Shown here one piece after another: positions 1 through 7,255 of a stretch of 64,000 nt of DNA. Source of the stretch: Micromonospora parathelypteridis (lineage in GTDB: Bacteria > Actinomycetota > Actinomycetes > Mycobacteriales > Micromonosporaceae); NCBI RefSeq assembly GCF_014201145.1, contig NZ_JACHDP010000001.1, forward strand, positions 3,162,001 to 3,226,000. The letters run 5' to 3'. The stretch's first letter is position 1. Each line of letters begins with the position of its first letter. A program made the translations under genes and the position numbers. Below the pieces are notes generated by a model that worked only from the letters and a program-made list of their open reading frames with translations, made no database searches and was not told where the DNA came from.

Positions 1-32
1 CGGTGCGGGCCCTCGTGGTGGTGTTGCGGACG

Positions 33-479
33 TCAGCCCTGAACGACGTTCAGGTTGAACGACGCGGTCACCTCAGGGTGCAGCTTGATCTTCACCGGGT
101 AGGTACCGATCGACTTGATGTGACCGGGCACCTCCAGCCGGCGCCGGTCGAGGACCGGACCGCTGGCCGCCTTGACGGCGTCGACGATCTCGGTCGGGGT
201 GACCGAGCCGAAGAGCCGTCCGCCGTCGCCGGCGCGGACCTTCAGGTTGACCTTGAGACCCTCGAGCTGAGCCTTGACCTCGTTGGCGTGGTCGAGGTCG
301 CGGATCTCGCGGGCCCCACGGGCCCGCTTGATGACCGTGACCTGCTTTTCCGCGCCCTTGGTCCAGGCGATCGCGAAGCCCTGCGGCAGCAGGTAGTTAC
401 GGCCGAAGCCGTCCTTGACCTCGACGATGTCGCCCGGGGCACCGAGGCCGGACACTTCCTGAGTCAGGATGATCTTCAT
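33..479 (-). CDS. rplI: 50S ribosomal protein L9
   Basis: This 148-residue protein is a component of the large ribosomal subunit that binds 23S rRNA. The N-terminal half begins MKIILTQEVSGLGAPGDIVE and contains GFGRNYLLPQGFA, the classic L9 RNA-binding signature. The C-terminal half (from about residue 70) is the second globular domain, with a G-rich loop around GDGGRLFGSVT. The ATG is preceded by a GGAGG Shine-Dalgarno about 8 nt upstream. It is the last of four visible genes of the rpsF-ssb-rpsR-rplI operon and lies 14 nt after rpsR. The length is normal for the family and nothing is unusual. Confidence 0.97.
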   Translation of the reverse strand: MKIILTQEVSGLGAPGDIVEVKDGFGRNYLLPQGFAIAWTKGAEKQVTVIKRARGAREIRDLDHANEVKAQLEGLKVNLKVRAGDGGRLFGSVTPTEIVDAVKAASGPVLDRRRLEVPGHIKSIGTYPVKIKLHPEVTASFNLNVVQG

Positions 480-493
480 ATCGGTGCCTCCTC

Positions 494-775
494 TCAGCGG
501 GTGGTGGCCGTGTACGGCAGGAGCGCCATCTCACGGGCGTTCTTGACCGCACGGGCGATCTGCCGCTGCTGCTGCGAGGTCACGCCGGTCACCCGCCGAG
601 CGCGGATCTTGCCGCGATCGGAGATGAACTTGCGCAGCAGCGCGGTGTCCTTGTAATCGATGTAGGCGATCCCGTCCTTGTCGAGCGGGTTCACCTTCTT
701 CTTGGGCTTGCGCAGTGCCGCAGCCTTGGCCGTTGCACGTGCACCTGGTTTGCGATCGCGGGCGCTCGGCGCCAT
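494..775 (-). CDS. rpsR: 30S ribosomal protein S18
   Basis: This 93-residue small-subunit protein binds 16S rRNA together with S6. The core from about residue 28 ([17 protein letters not shown]) through [17 protein letters not shown] and [19 protein letters not shown] is a complete S18 domain. The first 25 or so residues are a basic extension. Its ATG overlaps the ssb stop codon as TAATG, so translation is probably coupled to ssb. A four-cysteine zinc-type S18 motif is not visible, so this looks like the zinc-independent form. Confidence 0.96.
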   Translation of the reverse strand: MAPSARDRKPGARATAKAAALRKPKKKVNPLDKDGIAYIDYKDTALLRKFISDRGKIRARRVTGVTSQQQRQIARAVKNAREMALLPYTATTR

Positions 776-1293
776 TAGAACGGTGGCTCCTCGTCAAAAT
801 TGGCGCCCGAACCGGCACGCGCGGGAGAGGGAGCAGCCGAAGCCCAGGGGTCGTCGAAGTTGCCTCCGCCGCCACCCTGGCTGCCACCGCCACCGCCGCC
901 ACCGAAGCCGCCGCCAGCGCCGCCGGAGCGGGACATCTTCTGCACCTTCGCCGTGGCGTAGCGCAGCGACGGGCCGATCTCGTCGACCTCAAGCTCGATG
1001 ACTGTGCGCTTCTCACCCTCGCGGGTCTCGTAAGACCGCTGACGCAGCCGGCCCGACACGATCACCCGAGCGCCACGCTGCAGCGACTCGGCGACGTGCT
1101 CGGCGGCCTGCCGCCAGACGGTGCATGCGAGGAACAGCGGCTCGCCGTCCTTCCATTCGTTCGACGCCTTGTCCATGAATCGGGGCGTCGAAGCGACACG
1201 GAACTTGGCGACCGCAGCCCCGGAGGGGGTGAACCGCAACTCGGGGTCATCGGTCAGATTGCCGATGACCGTGATGGTGGTGTCTCCTGCCAT
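775..1293 (-). CDS. ssb: single-stranded DNA-binding protein
   Basis: This 172-residue protein protects single-stranded DNA in replication and repair. It begins [20 protein letters not shown], the OB-fold start, followed by [18 protein letters not shown] and [17 protein letters not shown] glycine-rich linker follows (about residues 118-145), and the C-terminus is the acidic tip FDEEPPF that recruits partner proteins. The start was set at the ATG at 1293 because GAGGAG lies just upstream and the protein then begins as in other actinobacteria; an in-frame ATG six nucleotides further upstream is less likely. The stop overlaps the rpsR start. This is the housekeeping ssb of the rpsF operon. Confidence 0.96.
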   Translation of the reverse strand: MAGDTTITVIGNLTDDPELRFTPSGAAVAKFRVASTPRFMDKASNEWKDGEPLFLACTVWRQAAEHVAESLQRGARVIVSGRLRQRSYETREGEKRTVIELEVDEIGPSLRYATAKVQKMSRSGGAGGGFGGGGGGGSQGGGGGNFDDPWASAAPSPARAGSGANFDEEPPF

Positions 1294-1402
1294 GACCATC
1301 TCCTCGCGCACTCAGCGTCTCGTAGTACAGGCTCGCAGAGCCGTACGACAGAGTCGCGGAGGCTGATCCGGGCGAACCGGGTTGATTGCCGGACTGAAAT
1401 GC

Positions 1403-1693
1403 TTAGCGCATCTCCGGCCGGATGACCTTGGTGCGCAGCACGGACTCGTTGAGCCGGAGCTGACGGTCCAGCTCGGCCACGGCAGCAGGCGTAGCCTGCA
1501 GGTCGACGACGGCGTAGATGCCCTCGGCCTTTTTGTTGATCTCGTACGCGAGGCGCCGGCGGCCCCACACATCGGTCTTCTCAACCGAGCCACCCGCAGT
1601 CCGAATCACGTTCAGGTACGTGTCGAGCGACGGGGCGACGGTGCGTTCCTCGAGGCTGGGATCAAGGATCACCATGATCTCGTAATGACGCAA
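1403..1693 (-). CDS. rpsF: 30S ribosomal protein S6
   Basis: This 96-residue S6 protein begins [19 protein letters not shown] and contains [20 protein letters not shown], the typical ferredoxin-like S6 fold. The start codon is TTG, preceded by AGGAGGTGA with about 10 nt spacing; the nearest in-frame ATG would remove conserved residues, so the TTG start is preferred. It is the first gene of the rpsF-ssb-rpsR-rplI operon. S6 forms a heterodimer with S18, encoded two genes downstream. A small hairpin lies in the leader just before the Shine-Dalgarno. Confidence 0.96.
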   Translation of the reverse strand: MRHYEIMVILDPSLEERTVAPSLDTYLNVIRTAGGSVEKTDVWGRRRLAYEINKKAEGIYAVVDLQATPAAVAELDRQLRLNESVLRTKVIRPEMR

Positions 1694-1706
1694 GACGTGC
1701 TCACCT

Positions 1707-1740
1707 CCTGTGGGCTATGCGGCCACGGTCCTTCCGTGGC
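1707..1740 (-). promoter_or_regulatory. rpsF leader hairpin and Shine-Dalgarno
   Basis: On the minus strand a 7-bp stem (GCCACGG / CCGTGGC, loop AAGGA, 1722-1740) lies directly upstream of the AGGAGG that serves the TTG start of rpsF. In many bacteria the rpsF leader carries an S6:S18-binding RNA for autoregulation. Whether this hairpin is that element cannot be decided by eye. Confidence 0.4.
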
Positions 1741-1863
1741 AGGAGGTCGTGCGTCGCTGCCCGCACGTGCCGAGGGAACCCGGCCGGACGCGGACAACCT
1801 GACCAGGATACCCGGTCCGAACGATCATGCCCGGGGCGGTCGGGTCGGCCCCCGGACATGCTG

Positions 1864-1911
1864 ACGGGGGTCCACCGTCCGACCGTGTACCGGTCGGTGG
1901 TGGACCCCCGT
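1864..1911. repeat. 48-bp inverted repeat in rpsF / nfo-like intergenic region
   Basis: The left arm ACGGGGGTCCACC-GT-CCGACCG pairs with CGGTCGG-T-GGTGGACCCCCGT around a 5-nt loop, giving 13-bp and 7-bp stems with a small bulge. It sits between divergently transcribed rpsF and the endonuclease IV-like gene, so it is not needed as a terminator for either. It may be an operator, an insulator or a dispersed palindrome. The rest of the gap 1694-2332 holds no convincing gene. A possible -10 element (TAGGCT, 2320-2325) lies 7 nt before the next ATG. Confidence 0.6.
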
Positions 1912-2332
1912 CTACAAGGCCGCGGGGCGTCCCGTCCGCATTCCTTGGGTGGGACCTGGGGAGGAACGACCACACCGATGAGGTTGGACCGAAGACGCCC
2001 CGCGGAGCTTTATCGTGTTGTTATCTGACGATACAACGGCTCTCGTACCTTGTCGGGGGAAAAAGCACAAATTTCCGAGATTCTTCATCGGTTGGGGCCC
2101 GGTGTGCGAAGGGGCCGCCCCCGCCGCGCCGGGCCGCGTGGCGGGGGTGACCTCGCTGTCGGCCGTCGACCACCGGTCGCCGTACGCGGCGCTCACGCCG
2201 CCGGCTCTACCGGGAGCTGGTCGCCGGTTCAAACCCATCAACGATCGTCGGTCCGTCCGGTGACGTGAACCGCGCGCGACACCTCCCCGGCCGTCGCTCC
2301 GCCAGTCAGGGTCGCGACGTAGGCTCGCTCGC

Positions 2333-3124
2333 ATGCGTATCGGAGCCCACGTCGATTCGACCGACCCGCTGGCGGAGGCGGCCGACCGGTCCGCCGACAC
2401 CGTTCAGTTCTTCCTCTCCGACCCACAGGGGTGGAAGGCGCCCAAGCCTCGGGAAGACGCCGAGCGGCTGCGCGCGGCCGAGGTCGACCTCTACGTGCAC
2501 GCGCCGTACGTCATCAACGTGGCGACCCTCAACAACCGCATCCGGATCCCCAGCCGAAAGCTGCTGCTCGGGCACGCCAACGCGGCCGCCGCCATCGGCG
2601 CCAAGGGCGTGATCGTGCACGGTGGGCACGTCAACGCCGGGGACGACCTGGCCGTGGGCTTCGACAACTGGCGCAAGACCTTCGCGTACGCGGCCGACTC
2701 CGGCGGCTTCGGCGTGCCGGTCCTGATCGAGAACACCGCGGGCGGCGACAATGCGTGCGCCCGCCGACTGGACGCACTCGCGCGACTCTGGGACGCCATC
2801 GGCGACTACGAGGTCGGCTTCTGCCTGGACACCTGCCACGCGTTCGCGGGCGGCGAGGAGCTGCTCGGCCTCGTCGACCGGGTCAAGGCGATCACCGGAC
2901 GGATCGATCTGGTGCACGCCAACAACTCCAAGGGCGCGTTCAACTCCGGCCAGGACCGGCACGACAACCTGGACGGCGGGACGATCGACCCGGAGCTGTT
3001 GGTGGCGGTGATTCGGGCAGCCGGAGCGCCGGTGGTCGTCGAGACACCGGGAGGCGTGGCCGGACAGGCCGCCGACATCGACTTCCTCCGTCAGCAGCTC
3101 GGGACGGAGAGCCGGGCAGCATGA
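2333..3124 (+). CDS. nfo: endonuclease IV-like AP endonuclease (TIM barrel)
   Basis: This 263-residue protein probably cleaves DNA at abasic sites in base-excision repair. It shows the ordered metal ligands of the endonuclease IV family: H56 ([13 protein letters not shown]), H96 (IVHGGHVN), E133 ([10 protein letters not shown]), D166 and H169 (CLDTCHAF), H195 (VHANNSK), D208 and H210 (DRH) and E237 (VVETPGG). The length is slightly short but complete. No Shine-Dalgarno is visible and a TAGGCT -10-like hexamer ends 7 nt before the ATG, so the mRNA may be leaderless. The stop overlaps the next gene's start as ATGA, implying co-translation with a membrane protein that has no obvious repair role. 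Confidence 0.88.
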   Translation: MRIGAHVDSTDPLAEAADRSADTVQFFLSDPQGWKAPKPREDAERLRAAEVDLYVHAPYVINVATLNNRIRIPSRKLLLGHANAAAAIGAKGVIVHGGHVNAGDDLAVGFDNWRKTFAYAADSGGFGVPVLIENTAGGDNACARRLDALARLWDAIGDYEVGFCLDTCHAFAGGEELLGLVDRVKAITGRIDLVHANNSKGAFNSGQDRHDNLDGGTIDPELLVAVIRAAGAPVVVETPGGVAGQAADIDFLRQQLGTESRAA

Positions 3125-5496
3125 CGACCGGACAACCCGGGACCGGTAAGGCCCGGCCCGCCCCCGCCCGCCCGGCCCGCACCTCCGGCAAGGCATCCGC
3201 GGTGCCGACCCCAGAGGGCGCCGCGCGCAGCCCGCAGGTGACCGACGGTACGACGGCCGAAGCCACCACGAACGGCAGGCCCAACGGTGCCGGCGCCGCA
3301 ACCGGCGACAACGAGCCCCGCCCCGCGAAGAGCGATACGGCCAGGGACGGCGACGCGGCAAAGGACGGTGCGGGGGCCAAGGCCAGCGACGCCGCCCTCG
3401 GCCGACGTGACCGCGGCCGTGGCCGAGCATGGCGCTGGTGGGCCAAGAACACCACGACCACGGATGGCGCAAAGGACGACGCGGCCACGGACGGCACGAA
3501 GGACGACGCCACCAAGAACGGTGGAGCGGCCAACGCCAGCGAAGCAGACAAGAACGGCGGGACAGCCAAGGCCGGCACCAAGGGGGACGCCGACAAGGCC
3601 AGTGACCCGGCCAAGGACGGCACGAAGGACGATGCGACCAAGAACGGCGCCGCCACCAAGGGTGAGAAGGCAGGCGACGCCGACGGCCGGGTGAAGACCG
3701 ACGCCGAGTCGAAGCCGGTCGGCGCGGATCGGTGGGAGGCGTTCGCTTCCGCACCGGAGCCGAAGCCGTCCATCTTCAGCCGGGCGGGCCGGGCCGTCGG
3801 CCGGTTCCTGATCCACGAGTGGACCCTGGCCAGCCTCGGTGCGCTGGTACTGGCCGTACTGATGACCTGGCCGACGCTGCGCTACCCGCGTTACACACTC
3901 CCGCAGGACTACTGGGACCCGAGCCTGCAGGCCTGGCAGATGGCCTGGTCCGGGCACATCCTGCTGGCCGACCCGGCGCACCTGTGGCAGTCCAACACGT
4001 TCTTCCCCGAGCTGTGGAGCTTCGCGTTCTCCGACACCCTGCTCGGGTACGCCCCGGCCGGGATGCTCGGCAGTGGCCCCGAAGACGCGGTGTTGCGCTA
4101 CAACATCATGTTCGTGCTGGCGCATGCGCTCGCCACACTCGGGGCGTACGCGCTGGCTCGGCAACTCGGGGCTGGCCGAATCGGCGCCGCCGTGGCTGGC
4201 GTCAGCTACACCTACGCGCCGTGGTTGCTGGCGCAGGCCGGGCACCTGCACGTGCTCTCCAACGGCGGGATTCCGCTGGCGCTGGCGATGTTGGCGCGCG
4301 GGCACGGCTGGTCACTGCGGCACGGTTACCGACCGGAGCGCCGGCACGACGGTTGGATCTACGCCGGTTGGCTGGTGGCGGCCTGGCAGCTCAGCCTCGG
4401 CTTCGGCATCGGGCTGCCGTTCGCGTACCTCTTGGGCGGCGCGGTCGTGGTCGCGATCGTCCTCTTCTACGCGCGGCGGCTGCGCACCCGCCAGGCTGTG
4501 CCGTTCGGTCGCCGCTTGCTCGTCGCCGACCTGCTCGGTGGGTTGTTCTTCGCCGGTGTGGGTCTGCTGATGGCGTTCCCGTTCTTCAAGGTGACCGAGC
4601 TGCACCCGTACGCCGAGCGCACCATCCGCGACATCAGCATCTTCTCGCCGCCGGCGTCGGGTTTCGTGACGGCGCCCGCCGAGTCGCGAGTCTGGGGTGG
4701 ACTGCACGAGGGTGCCCGCGAGGCGCTGCCGTGGCATCCGGAGATGACCCTGTTGCCGGGCTTCGTGCTCTACGCGCTCGCCCTGGGTGGGCTGTTCTTC
4801 TCGGTCTGGCGGCTGCGGCACCGACTGCTGCTGCTTGTCGGGGTGCTGGTGACGATGGCCTTCGCGATGGGCACGCGCTTCTTCGACGGCACCTTCACCT
4901 ACGTGCCGCTGTTCGAGCACGTGCCGGGCTGGAGTGCGCTGCGTACCCCTGGTCGGTTGATGCTCTGGACCACGTTGTTGCTCGGCCTGCTCGCGGCGGG
5001 CGCGGTCACCGCGCTCACCGACCGGGTCCGCGAGTTGACCGCGCAGCGGATCCCGTCGTGGCCGGGGCCGTGGCTGCGGACGGCCACCCTGCTGCCGCTG
5101 CTGCTGGTCACCCTCGAGGGCCTGAACACCACCCCGCACCCGGTGGTGCCGACCCAACCGGCCGCGATGCGCTCGGCGGAGGGGCCTCTGCTCGTGCTGC
5201 CCAGTAACCAGAGCCTGGACCAGCACGTGATGCTCTGGTCGACCAGCGGCTTCCCCGATGTGGTCAACGGCGGTAGCGGCTTCACTCCGCGCCAACTCGA
5301 CGACGTCCGTCGGGTGAGCCAGTCGTTCCCCAACCAGACAAGCGTCGACTACCTGCGCACGCTCGGCGTCCGCACGGTGGTGTTGCTGCGCGGGCAGGTT
5401 GCGGGCACCCCGTGGGAGATCAGCATCGACACGCCTGTCGATTCGCTCGGCATCACCCGTGAGGACGTCGGCTCCGCCGTGGTTTACCGGCTTTGA
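3121..5496 (+). CDS. large polytopic membrane protein, GT-C-like, with a disordered N-terminus
   Basis: This 791-residue protein has two parts. Residues 1 to about 215 are low complexity, rich in K, D, G, T and A, with the segment [11 protein letters not shown] appearing twice. From about residue 230 there are about ten hydrophobic segments. The first extracytoplasmic loop carries [18 protein letters not shown], reminiscent of the acidic loop motifs of GT-C glycosyltransferases and YfhO-like proteins. A C-terminal soluble tail of about 120 residues follows. It starts at an ATG overlapping the previous stop (ATGA). A role in lipid-linked sugar transfer at the membrane is plausible but inferred; no exact family was recognised. 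A strong inverted repeat follows the gene. Confidence 0.8.
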   Translation: MTTGQPGTGKARPAPARPARTSGKASAVPTPEGAARSPQVTDGTTAEATTNGRPNGAGAATGDNEPRPAKSDTARDGDAAKDGAGAKASDAALGRRDRGRGRAWRWWAKNTTTTDGAKDDAATDGTKDDATKNGGAANASEADKNGGTAKAGTKGDADKASDPAKDGTKDDATKNGAATKGEKAGDADGRVKTDAESKPVGADRWEAFASAPEPKPSIFSRAGRAVGRFLIHEWTLASLGALVLAVLMTWPTLRYPRYTLPQDYWDPSLQAWQMAWSGHILLADPAHLWQSNTFFPELWSFAFSDTLLGYAPAGMLGSGPEDAVLRYNIMFVLAHALATLGAYALARQLGAGRIGAAVAGVSYTYAPWLLAQAGHLHVLSNGGIPLALAMLARGHGWSLRHGYRPERRHDGWIYAGWLVAAWQLSLGFGIGLPFAYLLGGAVVVAIVLFYARRLRTRQAVPFGRRLLVADLLGGLFFAGVGLLMAFPFFKVTELHPYAERTIRDISIFSPPASGFVTAPAESRVWGGLHEGAREALPWHPEMTLLPGFVLYALALGGLFFSVWRLRHRLLLLVGVLVTMAFAMGTRFFDGTFTYVPLFEHVPGWSALRTPGRLMLWTTLLLGLLAAGAVTALTDRVRELTAQRIPSWPGPWLRTATLLPLLLVTLEGLNTTPHPVVPTQPAAMRSAEGPLLVLPSNQSLDQHVMLWSTSGFPDVVNGGSGFTPRQLDDVRRVSQSFPNQTSVDYLRTLGVRTVVLLRGQVAGTPWEISIDTPVDSLGITREDVGSAVVYRL

Positions 5497-5516
5497 GCGT
5501 GGTTGCCGTTTAGGGC

Positions 5517-5591
5517 GGGTTTGCGGGGGAGCCCACCCGGCCCCGGGCGGTCAGGCTTGATCCCTGCGCCGGTGGGCTCCCCCGCAAACCC
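5517..5591. terminator. bidirectional terminator, 21-bp perfect arms
   Basis: The arm at 5517-5537 (GGGTTTGCGGGGGAGCCCAC plus C) is perfectly complementary to 5571-5591 across a 33-nt loop. It lies between the convergent membrane-protein gene and the GT87-like gene. There is no T-tract, as is common for actinobacterial terminators. The unusually long perfect arms could also mark a dispersed palindromic repeat. Confidence 0.7.
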
Positions 5592-5623
5592 TGACATCAG
5601 CAAGCCGCGCGAATCCTTGCGGA

Positions 5624-7129
5624 TCAGGTGGTGGCGGGTTCGGGTTGGGGTTCGGGCTTGGCTTCTCGCCTGCGCCAGCGGTCCAGCCAGGGGGCATCGG
5701 GGGCGCCGTCGAGCACGCCGCCGTCCGGGTCGTCCGGATAGGTGGCCCGCACCGCGTCCCGCTCGGGATGCAGGATCTCCCGGATGACCAGCACGCAGAG
5801 CACCACCACAGTGGTCAGCCGCAGCGCCGAGGCCAGCACGAACACCCCCTCCGGGAAGACCGGACGGCTGGTCGCCGCGCCGAGCAGCTCACCGTAGAAG
5901 GCGACGAAGTAGCAGACCTCGGCGATCTGCCAGGCCAGGAAGGCACCCCACTTCGGTCGGGCCAGCACCACCAGCGGCAGCAGCCACAGCACGAACTGCT
6001 GCGACCAGACCTTGCTGAAGATGAGGAACGCCGCGACCACCAGGAAGGCGAGCTGGCCCAGCCGCGGTCGGCGCGGCGCCCGCAACGCCAGCACGGCCAC
6101 ACCGAGACAAGCCAACCCGAACAGCACGTACGAGAGGGTGTTGAGGGTGGGGATGTTGGCGTTCAGCCACTCGAACGGGCCGAGTCGGGCGGGGTCGTTG
6201 CCGACCTTGCCGTCGAGGTAGCGCCCGATGTACCAGAGCGTGCCCCAGTCGATCGGCCGGGTGGTGTTCAGCTCGAAGAACCGGTCCCAGTTGTCCGGGT
6301 ACGCCCGTGCGGCGGGCAGATTCACCAGCACCACGGCGGCGATCGCCGTACCCGTGGCGACGAGCGCGGCGCGAAGCCGGTCGGCGCGCAGCGCCAGCAC
6401 GAGGATCGGCCCGAGCAGGAACAGCGGCCACAGCTTCGCCGCCCCGGCCAGCCCGAGCAGTACGCCGGCTGTCGCCGGTCGTTTTCGAGCCCAGGCCAGC
6501 AGGCCGAAGGCGGCCAGCCCGATGGCGAGCAGGTCCCAGTTGACGGTGGCGGTGAGCACCAGCGCCGGGGCGAGCGCGAACATCGCGGCGTCCCAGGGTC
6601 GTCGGCGGCGCAGCGCCAGGATCACCGCCACAGTGGCCACCGCGAGCGCGCCCAGCACCAGCGCGTTGAGGTTGTAGAACCACTGGCCCTGGTTGATGCT
6701 CGGGTCGCCGTCACCGACAGCGTGCACCGGCAGGCCCAGCGCGCCCATGAAGTAGCCGGTCAGCACCGGGTACTCGACCGGGTGGTCGCGGTACGGCACC
6801 TTGCCCTCGTTGAGCCCTTCCGCGTAGTAGAGGGCGAGGACGTCGGTGTAGCAGAACCGGGTGTACTGGACGTTGTTCTGCCAGGCGCCGTCCTGGCAGG
6901 GCGACTTCTGCACCCAGTGCAGCGCGAGAGTGAGGCAGGCCAGGGCCAGCACGATTCGAACGGCAGTCCAGAAGCGCCGTTCCTGGCCGGCCGGCCGGTC
7001 CAGCGCGGTCGCGTGGTCGCCCAGCGGGCCGCCGATCGCGCCAGAGATGCCGCGGACGAACCCATCGGAGCGGGACGGGTGGTCGGTGGTTCCGGCGTCG
7101 TCGATGCCGGGCGTCGACTGGGTGCTCAT
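5624..7129 (-). CDS. GT87-family (DUF2029) membrane mannosyltransferase-like protein
   Basis: This 501-residue protein has about ten membrane segments. It contains YRDHPVEYPVLTGYFMG after the first membrane span, the signature region of the GT87/DUF2029 polyprenol-phosphate-mannose-dependent transferases, and ATVNWDLLAIGLAAFGLLAW further on. It follows the penicillin-binding protein gene on the same strand, an order also found in mycobacteria (ponA1 then Rv0051, from memory). It probably transfers a sugar to an envelope glycolipid or glycan; the acceptor is unknown. The ATG start is 126 nt downstream of the preceding gene. Confidence 0.82.
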   Translation of the reverse strand: MSTQSTPGIDDAGTTDHPSRSDGFVRGISGAIGGPLGDHATALDRPAGQERRFWTAVRIVLALACLTLALHWVQKSPCQDGAWQNNVQYTRFCYTDVLALYYAEGLNEGKVPYRDHPVEYPVLTGYFMGALGLPVHAVGDGDPSINQGQWFYNLNALVLGALAVATVAVILALRRRRPWDAAMFALAPALVLTATVNWDLLAIGLAAFGLLAWARKRPATAGVLLGLAGAAKLWPLFLLGPILVLALRADRLRAALVATGTAIAAVVLVNLPAARAYPDNWDRFFELNTTRPIDWGTLWYIGRYLDGKVGNDPARLGPFEWLNANIPTLNTLSYVLFGLACLGVAVLALRAPRRPRLGQLAFLVVAAFLIFSKVWSQQFVLWLLPLVVLARPKWGAFLAWQIAEVCYFVAFYGELLGAATSRPVFPEGVFVLASALRLTTVVVLCVLVIREILHPERDAVRATYPDDPDGGVLDGAPDAPWLDRWRRREAKPEPQPEPATT

Positions 7130-7196
7130 GAAGAGGCATCCTGCCGTACGACAGGGGTGTCCGTCCCGTCCCGGCGCGGAGATCCCGGTAGCAAAA

Positions 7197-7238
7197 CGCC
7201 GCCGCCGGCCGGAACAGGTCGTCCGGCCGGCGGCGGCG
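7197..7238 (-). terminator. intrinsic terminator of the class A PBP gene
   Basis: Seventeen perfectly paired bases (7197-7213 with 7222-7238, 8-nt loop) are followed on the minus strand by CGTTTTGC. It lies just past the stop of the penicillin-binding protein gene and before the GT87-like gene, so it probably reduces read-through between the two. Confidence 0.85.
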
Positions 7239-7255
7239 TCATGCAGTGGTGCGGG

